From Chloroflexota bacterium (GTDB lineage Bacteria; Chloroflexota; Anaerolineae; UBA4142), in the NCBI GenBank assembly GCA_016199405.1, contig JACQGS010000176.1, forward strand, positions 1 to 6,635: 6,635 nt of DNA, read 5' to 3'. Below the pieces are notes generated by a model. The model did not search any database. It had not been told where the DNA came from and was given only the letters and a program-made list of their open reading frames with translations. The translations under genes were made by a program, and so were the position numbers. Below are positions 1 through 5,017 of the stretch, piece by piece. Position 1 is the stretch's first letter. Each line of letters starts with the position of its first letter.

Positions 1-34
1 CAAATCTGTGATGGACTGTGCCTGAGTGCCTTGT

Positions 35-89
35 GGTAGAAATGAACTTATTCAACATTCTGCGCAGGCAGCGCGGCTGCCTTTCTACC
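35..89. repeat. Small palindromic element downstream of glnA
   Basis: A 55-bp segment bounded by GGTAGAAA (35-42) and its inverse TTTCTACC (82-89). Inside is a hairpin, AGGCAGC-GCG-GCTGCCT (66-82). Its core is the exact reverse complement of the core at 1647-1661 on the other side of glnA, and the adjoining gtagaaa/gtggaag is also similar. It starts 10 nt after the glnA stop, so it lies in the 3' untranslated part of the glnA message. No U-tract follows on the minus strand, so a REP-like role is more likely than a classical terminator. Positions 1-34 show nothing I can assign. Confidence 0.55.
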
Positions 90-99
90 CATTTTGTTC

Positions 100-1599
100 T
101 TACACGTCGTAGTACAAAAAGAATTCGTACGGGTGCGGGCGCAGGCGGACCGGATCGATATCCTTTTTGCGTTTCATCTCGATCCAGGTCTCGATCACAT
201 CCTTGGTGAAGACATCGCCCTTGAGCAAAAATTCGTGATCATCTTCGAGCGCTTTGAGCGTCAGTTCAAGCGACCCCGGAACCTGCTTGACGTGCTTGCC
301 TTCTTCAGATTCGTAGAGATCCATATCCATCGGCTGACCCGGATCTATTTTGTTTTGAATGCCGTCCAGCCCCGCCATCAACATCGCGGCGAAGGCGAGG
401 TACGGATTCGTCGTCGCATCGGGCGGACGGAATTCGATGCGCTTGGTTTTCGGATTCGTCGAGTACATCGGAATCCGCACCGCCGCGCTCCGATTGCGTT
501 GCGAGTAAACGAGATTGACGGGTGCCTCATATCCTGGGACAAGGCGGCGATACGAATTCGTCGTCGGCGCGACTAAACCCAGCAGCGCCGGCGCATGTTT
601 CAGCAATCCGCCGATGTACCACAGCGCGGTCTGCGACAAGCCGGCGTACCCTTTTGCTTCAAAGAACAACGGCATCTCATTATTCCACAAACTCTGGTGG
701 CAATGCATCCCTGAACCATTATCGCCGTAAAGCGGCTTGGGCATAAAGGTCGCGGTCTTGTTATGCGCGCGGGCGACGTTTTTTACGACGTATTTGTACA
801 TCATCAAATTGTCCGCCATCTTGGTCAGCGATTGAAAGCGCAAGTCAATCTCGCATTGCCCGGCAGTCGCCACTTCGTGATGATGCACTTCGACCGCCAC
901 GCCGGCTTCGATCAAGCGCAAGATGATTTCCGAGCGCAGGTCTTGCAGCGTGTCCGCCGGCGCGACCGGGAAATAACCTTCCTTGTTGCGCATGCGATTG
1001 CCAAGATTCGGCTTGCCGTTATTTTCGCGCCCGCTGTTCCAAATGCCCTCATCCGAATCAATATAGTAATAGCCGTAATGCTGATTCTGATCGAAGCGGA
1101 CATTGTCGAAAATAAAGAACTCGGCTTCGGGACCGAAAAAGCTGGTCGTGGCAATCCCGGTCTGCTTTAGATATTTCTCGGCTTTTTGCGCAATATAGCG
1201 CGCGTCGCGCGAGTACGGCTGCCGCGTGAGCGGATCCACCACATTGCAAACGAGACTCAACGTCGGAATCGCGCACGCCGGGTCAATGACCGCCGTCGTG
1301 GCGTCCGCGACGAGCAGCATATCGCTCTCGTGGATGGATTGAAAGCCACGAATGCTCGAGCCGTCAAAGCCGATGCCGTCGCTAAAGAGGTCTTCGCTCA
1401 ATTCGCCAGCGGACATGGAAAAATGCTGCCACATGCCCGGCAGGTCAATGAACTTGACATCCACGATCTTGAGATTCTGCGCCTTGCACAATTCGATCAC
1501 TTGCTTCGGCGTCGTGATCGGAATCGGCTCGCTCTTGTGACCATTGCCCGACAGTTCAAGTTTGGGCAGGGTCGGCGTCATGATTTCTAATGCGTTCAT
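100..1599 (-). CDS. glnA: Glutamine synthetase, type I-beta (GlnA)
   Basis: Makes glutamine from glutamate, ammonia and ATP in the cytoplasm; family members form dodecamers. The 499 residues carry the full GS-I signature: the FDGSSIRGF loop (78-86), metal ligands in GPEAEFF (E158, E160), E242 and E250 around HHEVATAGQCE, H299 in NGSGMHCHQS, the glutamate flap LVPGYEAPV (E358) and EFRPPD (R391). The region 181-212 (WNSGRE, then GYFPV) matches the I-beta subtype. A tyrosine (Y429) sits where E. coli GS is adenylylated, but the residues after it differ from the usual DLPPEE. About 27 extra N-terminal residues precede the part that aligns with E. coli GS. The first ATG is chosen because AAGGAGG lies 4 nt upstream; the next in-frame ATG (codon 7) would be about 22 nt away. 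No U-rich terminator follows, only a GC hairpin. The exporter gene lies 102 nt upstream on the same strand. Confidence 0.97.
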   Translation of the reverse strand: MNALEIMTPTLPKLELSGNGHKSEPIPITTPKQVIELCKAQNLKIVDVKFIDLPGMWQHFSMSAGELSEDLFSDGIGFDGSSIRGFQSIHESDMLLVADATTAVIDPACAIPTLSLVCNVVDPLTRQPYSRDARYIAQKAEKYLKQTGIATTSFFGPEAEFFIFDNVRFDQNQHYGYYYIDSDEGIWNSGRENNGKPNLGNRMRNKEGYFPVAPADTLQDLRSEIILRLIEAGVAVEVHHHEVATAGQCEIDLRFQSLTKMADNLMMYKYVVKNVARAHNKTATFMPKPLYGDNGSGMHCHQSLWNNEMPLFFEAKGYAGLSQTALWYIGGLLKHAPALLGLVAPTTNSYRRLVPGYEAPVNLVYSQRNRSAAVRIPMYSTNPKTKRIEFRPPDATTNPYLAFAAMLMAGLDGIQNKIDPGQPMDMDLYESEEGKHVKQVPGSLELTLKALEDDHEFLLKGDVFTKDVIETWIEMKRKKDIDPVRLRPHPYEFFLYYDV

Positions 1600-1603
1600 A
1601 GTT

Positions 1604-1610
1604 CCTCCTT
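1604..1610 (-). promoter_or_regulatory. Shine-Dalgarno site of glnA
   Basis: AAGGAGG on the minus strand, 4 nt before the ATG at 1599. It is the strongest ribosome-binding site in the window and fixes the glnA start, so the N-terminal extension is very probably translated. Confidence 0.8.
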
Positions 1611-1645
1611 TTGGGTTTTTTCTTGCAGTACAAGTTAGAGTGGAA

Positions 1646-1685
1646 GGGCAGCCGCGCTGCCCGTCGCCGCCCAGCGCGGCTGGGC
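1646..1685. repeat. Two tandem GC-rich hairpins between exporter gene and glnA
   Basis: Two perfect 7-bp stems with 3-nt loops stand side by side: GGGCAGC-CGC-GCTGCCC (1646-1662) and GCCCAGC-GCG-GCTGGGC (1669-1685). When the second is reverse-complemented, the two differ only at stem positions 2-3 and their partners, so the changes keep pairing intact. The core GGCAGCCGCGCTGCC also occurs, inverted, just after glnA. They look like members of a dispersed palindromic repeat family. On the exporter transcript they could protect its 3' end or weakly terminate; the bases that follow (TTCCACTCTAAC) are not a proper U-tract. No clear glnA promoter is visible in the rest of this 102-nt gap. Confidence 0.7.
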
Positions 1686-1701
1686 TGTTATCCGTTCCGG
1701 T

Positions 1702-2337
1702 TCAGACAAACATCGTTTGCATCACTTGCCACGCGAGACCGATACCTAAAATTCCAATCGCCGCGCTGGACGCGATAGAAATCCATCGCGCGGCGGGCAC
1801 CGGAAGCGCGCGCCGCGCCACCCCGATCAAAAGAGCGATTCCGACTGCATACGCCGCGCACACTCCAAAGAAACTGACGAAGAACAATGCCATCGCGGCG
1901 CCGGATTCCATCGCGCCGGATGCGGCGAGTGCGCCGCCGAGCGATAGCCAATAACCGATCGCCCAGGGATTGGTGAGCGAAAGGAACATCCCGGTCGCGA
2001 ACGCGCCGCGGGCATTTGTTGGCTGAATGTTCGAGCGGGTAGATAATCGGGCTGGTGCGAGTTCCGCGCGGATGCCGGTGATCGCGAGATAGAGGAGCAA
2101 GAAAACGCTGAACACTCCGAGCGCGTGTTGCGTGAGCGGGTTTTGCGCCAGCATCGCCGCGCCGGCGAGCGCCAGCAAGCAGTACGTCGCGTCGCCGATG
2201 AGCGAGCCGAGTTGTACGCTCAACGCCGCCGGAAAGCCGCGCGCGATGCCGCGGCGGAACGTCTCAGCCGCGACGATTCCCGGCGGCGCGGCAAAGGCGA
2301 ATCCCATGACGATTCCCAAACTGATCAGGTTCAACAT
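1702..2337 (-). CDS. LysE/RhtB-family amino-acid exporter
   Basis: A 211-residue inner-membrane protein, the usual length for LysE/RhtB/ArgO exporters, which expel amino acids or similar small molecules using the proton gradient. Six hydrophobic segments are visible, roughly at residues 3-25, 38-64, 72-90, 110-136, 147-173 and 185-205. Family marks are the proline-glycine turn after helix 1 (APPG, 17-20), the glycine- and aspartate-containing start of helix 2 (GSLIGDA, 44-50) and the FLSLTNPWA motif (118-126) in the fourth segment. The substrate cannot be told. The ATG at 2337 is chosen because the helix 1 typical of the family starts there. The frame stays open upstream to 2754, but that part runs through a MITE, a terminator and a promoter and is not protein-like. 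The ribosome site is weak: GGAA about 8 nt or GGAG 2 nt before the ATG. glnA follows 102 nt downstream. Confidence 0.85.
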   Translation of the reverse strand: MLNLISLGIVMGFAFAAPPGIVAAETFRRGIARGFPAALSVQLGSLIGDATYCLLALAGAAMLAQNPLTQHALGVFSVFLLLYLAITGIRAELAPARLSTRSNIQPTNARGAFATGMFLSLTNPWAIGYWLSLGGALAASGAMESGAAMALFFVSFFGVCAAYAVGIALLIGVARRALPVPAARWISIASSAAIGILGIGLAWQVMQTMFV

Positions 2338-2370
2338 TACTCCATTCCAGCGAATGCGATTGAAGTAACA

Positions 2371-2502
2371 GTTCAGCCCAGTGTCATTGCGAGCGGTTTT
2401 CCCTGGCACGCGTATCCGCCAGGGCAAGTGTGCGAAGCAATCTCGATTCCAAGTCGGAGATTGCTTCGTCGCAAACTGCGCTTCTCGCAATGACAACTGA
2501 AC
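2371..2502. mobile_element. MITE-like palindromic element ahead of the exporter gene
   Basis: About 132 bp with terminal inverted repeats TGTCATTGCGAG (2382-2393) and CTCGCAATGACA (2484-2495), extended outward by GTTCAG (2371-2376) and CTGAAC (2497-2502). Inside are two more dyads: CCCTGGC/GCCAGGG (2401-2407 and 2418-2424) and a 12-bp stem CGAAGCAATCTC/GAGATTGCTTCG (2433-2444 and 2457-2468). It encodes no protein. The terminal and inner motifs match, as I remember them, a small non-autonomous repeat type found in many bacterial genomes. It ends 33 nt before the exporter ATG, so it lies in that gene's 5' leader, where a folded RNA could affect expression. No clear target-site duplication is seen. 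Confidence 0.75.
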
Positions 2503-2516
2503 GCTTTCTACGCTTG

Positions 2517-2565
2517 AAAAACAAAAAGACCCTCGGAGATCGCGCGGAGCGATGTCCAAAGGGCC
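2517..2565 (-). terminator. Strong intrinsic terminator (minus strand)
   Basis: Read on the minus strand, GGCCCT pairs with AGGGTC (one G-U pair), GGA with TCC and ATCGC with GCGAT, separated by small internal mismatches and closed by the loop TCCGC. CTTTTTGTTTTT follows at once. It would stop guaA read-through and also transcripts from the promoter at 2623-2651. It stands about 180 nt before the exporter ATG, so it could also be the switchable terminator of an attenuator. Confidence 0.8.
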
Positions 2566-2616
2566 TCTGGGCCTTGCAAATGAACGCTTCATTGCGTTCG
2601 CTTTATTCAGTTTACT
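2517..2616 (-). promoter_or_regulatory. Structured leader RNA or small RNA
   Basis: From the expected start near 2616, about 100 nt run to the terminator U-tract. The RNA contains a first hairpin (GAACGC-aatgaa-GCGTTC, 2582-2599), then GGCCC-AGA-GGCCC (2561-2573), then the terminator stem. The GGCCC repeat lets two copies compete for the same terminator strand, as an attenuator would need. It matches no riboswitch or T-box I can recognise; the T-box core AGGGTGG with ACCGCG is absent. An ATG at 2592 opens a frame through the leader, but it has no ribosome site. Either it is an attenuator for the exporter (and perhaps glnA), or a stand-alone small RNA. Confidence 0.5.
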
Positions 2617-2622
2617 GCCGCG

Positions 2623-2651
2623 AGTATACTCTGGAAAAATATAATTGTCAA
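2623..2651 (-). promoter_or_regulatory. Near-consensus sigma-70 promoter (minus strand)
   Basis: The -35 box is TTGACA (2646-2651), the spacer is exactly 17 bp, and the -10 box is TATACT (2623-2628), 11 of 12 consensus bases. Transcription should start near 2616 and run toward the exporter gene. A small dyad, CAGT-TT-ACTG (2608-2617), covers the start site. This is the only clear housekeeping promoter in the window. Confidence 0.8.
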
Positions 2652-2670
2652 ATCGCAATTCGAGTTGACA
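2646..2670. promoter_or_regulatory. 25-bp near-palindrome with two opposed TTGACA boxes
   Basis: TGTCAAATCG and CGAGTTGACA face each other across CAATT, with 9 of 10 arm positions complementary. The left arm is the -35 box of the leftward promoter. The right arm (2665-2670) is a TTGACA for the plus strand, followed 19 bp later by TATTCT (2690-2695). It may be a repressor operator, a pair of back-to-back promoters, or both. A rightward transcript would run antisense into the 3' end of guaA. Confidence 0.4.
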
Positions 2671-2740
2671 TTGTTCACGCAGGCGGTGGTATTCTTGTTC
2701 TTTGCTATGGACACCAAAGCCGCGTCGCCGGGGCGGGTTG

Positions 2741-4282
2741 TCATTCCCACTCAATCGTCCCCGGCGGCTTGGACGTGATATCGTACACCACGCGATTGAT
2801 GCCGCGTACCTGATTCACGATGCGCGCGCTCATCTCCGCCAGCAACGCGTGCGGCAGCCGCGCCCAATCCGCCGTCATCCCATCCTCGCTCGTCACCGCG
2901 CGAATCGCCAACACATTTTCGTACGTGCGCGCGTCGCCCATCACGCCGACGGTTTGGATCGGCGTCAGCACGCAAAAATATTGCCACACCGTAAAATCCA
3001 AACTGGCTTTTTCGATCTCCTCGCGCACAATCGCATCTGCCGCGCGTAAAATCGCCAGCCGCTCCTCCGTGATTTCGCCGATGATTCGCACCGCCAACCC
3101 AGGACCTGGGAAGGGCTGTCGCTGCACGACGCGATCAGGCAATCCCAGTTCGCGCCCGACCGCGCGCACCTCGTCTTTGAACAACATCCGCAGCGGCTCG
3201 AGCAACTGGAACGGCAGCGTCGTGGGCAAGCCGCCGACATTGTGATGCGATTTGATATTGTGCGCCGCGCCGCCACCCGCCCGCGCGCTTTCGATTACGT
3301 CGGGATAGAGCGTCCCTTGAGCGAGAAATTTATGCGCGCCTAACTTGCTTGCCGTCTCATCGAACACGCGGATAAATTCCGCGCCGATGATTTTGCGTTT
3401 GTGTTCTGGCTCAACGACACCGTTTAATTTTTGCAGAAACGATTCGCGCGCATCCACCGCCACCAACTCCATCCCCAAACTTTGCGCCAACTCCGCGACC
3501 TCCACCGCTTCATTCGCGCGCAACAAGCCGTGATCAATGAACACGCACGTCAAACGCCCCCCAATCGCGCGCCCGATCAGCGTCGCGGTCACCATCGAGT
3601 CCACGCCGCCGCTCAGCGCGCATAGCACGCGCGCGTCGCCTGTCCTCGTGCGAATATCTTCCAGCGCCATCTCAATAAATGTCTGTGGCGTCCAATTCGC
3701 GCGGCAGCCGCAAACGTCGAGCAGGAAATGTCCCAGAATTGTTTTGCCGTCGGGCGTGTGCGCCACTTCGGGATGGAATTGCAGACCAAAGATTTTGCGC
3801 GCGGGATCGGCAATCGCCGCGTACGCACAGCCATCGGATTCGGCGAGCGGGATAAATCCGCGCGGCAGGTCGAGCACGCTGTCGCCGTGGCTCATCCAGA
3901 CAGACAAGAGATTAGGTAATTGAGAGAATAAGAGATTGGCGTCAAGAATTTTGATTTCGGCGGGACCAAATTCGCGGCGCGTTGAACCCTGCACGCGTCC
4001 GCCCATTTCGTGCGCGAGCAAATGCATGCCGTAGCAAATCCCTAGGATCGGCAAACCCAGGTCGAGCAAAAAACTTGGCAAGCGCGGCGCGCCCGCATCG
4101 TACACGCTCGCGGGTCCGCCCGAGAGGATGACGCCGCGCGAATCGAGGCGCGAGATCTCATCGCGCGCGACCGTAGGTGGAAAGACTTCGCAGTAGACTT
4201 TCAGTTCGCGCACGCGCCGCGCGATGAGCTGCGTGTACTGCGAACCGAAATCAATGATGGCGATAGAGTCTCGCATGTTCAT
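2741..4282 (-). CDS. guaA: GMP synthase, glutamine-hydrolysing (GuaA)
   Basis: Converts XMP to GMP with ATP, taking the amino group from glutamine; the last step of GMP synthesis, in the cytoplasm. The 513 residues give the normal single-chain form. The class I amidotransferase domain (about 6-190) has nucleophile C83 in GICYGM and the H170/E172 pair in FHPEV. The ATP-pyrophosphatase domain (about 205-385) has the P-loop SGGVDS (224-229). The C-terminal dimer domain (395-513) follows PFPGPGLA and ends in the canonical KPPGTIEWE. One oddity: the residue after GICYGM is histidine (H87), where class I amidotransferases nearly always have glutamine. Two starts are possible, ATG at 4282 or at 4276; neither has a clear Shine-Dalgarno site. 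Only 45 nt separate it from the broken nuclease gene, with no promoter visible, so it probably depends on transcription from guaB. Confidence 0.97.
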   Translation of the reverse strand: MNMRDSIAIIDFGSQYTQLIARRVRELKVYCEVFPPTVARDEISRLDSRGVILSGGPASVYDAGAPRLPSFLLDLGLPILGICYGMHLLAHEMGGRVQGSTRREFGPAEIKILDANLLFSQLPNLLSVWMSHGDSVLDLPRGFIPLAESDGCAYAAIADPARKIFGLQFHPEVAHTPDGKTILGHFLLDVCGCRANWTPQTFIEMALEDIRTRTGDARVLCALSGGVDSMVTATLIGRAIGGRLTCVFIDHGLLRANEAVEVAELAQSLGMELVAVDARESFLQKLNGVVEPEHKRKIIGAEFIRVFDETASKLGAHKFLAQGTLYPDVIESARAGGGAAHNIKSHHNVGGLPTTLPFQLLEPLRMLFKDEVRAVGRELGLPDRVVQRQPFPGPGLAVRIIGEITEERLAILRAADAIVREEIEKASLDFTVWQYFCVLTPIQTVGVMGDARTYENVLAIRAVTSEDGMTADWARLPHALLAEMSARIVNQVRGINRVVYDITSKPPGTIEWE

Positions 4283-4296
4283 ATGGTCTATTTCTT

Positions 4297-4317
4297 ATTG
4301 CGTGCTACGTATTGCGT
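4297..4317 (+). repeat. Heptamer array, left copy
   Basis: Three 7-base units in a row on the plus strand: ATTGCGT, GCTACGT, ATTGCGT. They fill most of the gap between guaA and the broken nuclease gene. A matching array in the opposite orientation lies on the far side of that gene at 4995-5015. Confidence 0.5.
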
Positions 4318-4327
4318 TTCGAGTCGC

Positions 4328-4956
4328 CTATCTATCCACTTGGATTATTGTGTAACGAAAATCCCCGTAACTCTTCGCACTTGGTCGAGAGTAATCTTCC
4401 CAATGCACCTTGTACGTTCCTCTCAATTCAAGCGCGCTCTCTCTGCCGCGCATTGTTCCTTGCCCTGCACCTGCACCCCACTTCAGATTGCCATGCAGAG
4501 TCCGTCCGTTATCAATGCGGAAATCCGCATCTACTGGTTGAGCTTCTCTCGACTTTCCCCAGTATGAACTATCATTCGTCAGCAAAATTGCGTAGCGATA
4601 GCATTTTTCTCACCCAACACGATCTGCTCCAACCGTTGAATGTCTTTGATGAAATCGTATCTGCCAAGGTCTTGGGCACTTTGGTCTTTCAATGCGAATT
4701 GCTCATCGCCGAGTCGCAGTGACAAACCGCGTGTTTTGTATTTCAATTCGATAGCAAGAATATCAGCTTCTCTAATCACCAATATGTCCAAATGGAGTTG
4801 GTTATTTCCTGAGAGAAATGGACGCTCCAGTCGGATTGAAGCAGTGGGGAATCGTTGATGAATTTCCCAAGCAAAGGCATGTTGAAAATCTGCCTCTGAG
4901 TGGAAGACGGGTCTGTATTTACTGAGTGTGTTCAGACTTTCGGCAATGGGTGACAT
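4328..4956 (-). pseudogene. PD-(D/E)XK nuclease-like protein gene, frameshifted
   Basis: The first frame gives 125 residues and stops at 4579-4581. A second frame continues with a related-looking tail (LLTNDSSYWGKSRE onward) to a stop at 4328-4330. Adding one base near 4595-4596, making GGC from GC, restores ...NAIGYAILLTNDSSYW... and a protein of about 209 residues, the length I remember for this uncharacterised family. The first part has a nuclease-like core: D57 in LHLDILV and E70-x-K72 in AIELKYK, with a helical acidic region near E21 and a polar stretch (QSAQDLGRYDF, 92-102) after it. No experimental function is known to me. The ATG at 4956 has AGGAG 9 nt upstream. It sits 61 nt after guaB and 45 nt before guaA, flanked by inverted heptamer arrays, which suggests it entered a former guaB-guaA pair. 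A sequencing error remains possible. Confidence 0.75.
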
Positions 4957-4965
4957 AGCTCGATT

Positions 4966-4970
4966 CTCCT
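4966..4970 (-). promoter_or_regulatory. Shine-Dalgarno site of the nuclease-like gene
   Basis: AGGAG on the minus strand, 9 nt before the ATG at 4956. A well-placed site suggests the gene was translated until recently, or still is if the frameshift is an error. Confidence 0.6.
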
Positions 4971-4994
4971 GACAAAGAGATGACTGGGAACTCT

Positions 4995-5015
4995 ACGCAA
5001 TACGCACCACGCACC
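4995..5015 (-). repeat. Heptamer array, right copy
   Basis: Read on the minus strand the units are GGTGCGT, GGTGCGT, ATTGCGT, starting just 2 nt after the guaB stop codon. They share the TGCGT end with the array at 4297-4317 but point the other way, so the pair brackets the frameshifted gene as inverted repeats. Confidence 0.55.
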
Positions 5016-5017
5016 AC

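Noticed and set aside
2517..2592. A leader peptide beginning at the ATG at 2592 (MKRSFARPRGPLD...)
   Set aside because: No Shine-Dalgarno site, no run of one amino acid as in classic attenuators, and no stop near the terminator; the frame just runs on into the MITE.
2517..2616. A T-box or known riboswitch
   Set aside because: The T-box core and the motifs I know for lysine, glycine, guanidine and Mn riboswitches are not seen, and the leader is shorter than a lysine riboswitch.
2338..2754. A 139-residue N-terminal extension of the exporter, open in frame up to 2754
   Set aside because: It runs through the MITE, terminator and promoter, has no protein-like pattern, and the family's first membrane helix begins right at the ATG at 2337.
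4312..4722. A plus-strand open frame across the nuclease-like gene
   Set aside because: Opposite to the recognisable minus-strand protein, which is supported on both sides of the frameshift; no ribosome site.
4297..5015. A CRISPR array
   Set aside because: The units are 7 bases in direct contact, three per side, without spacers.
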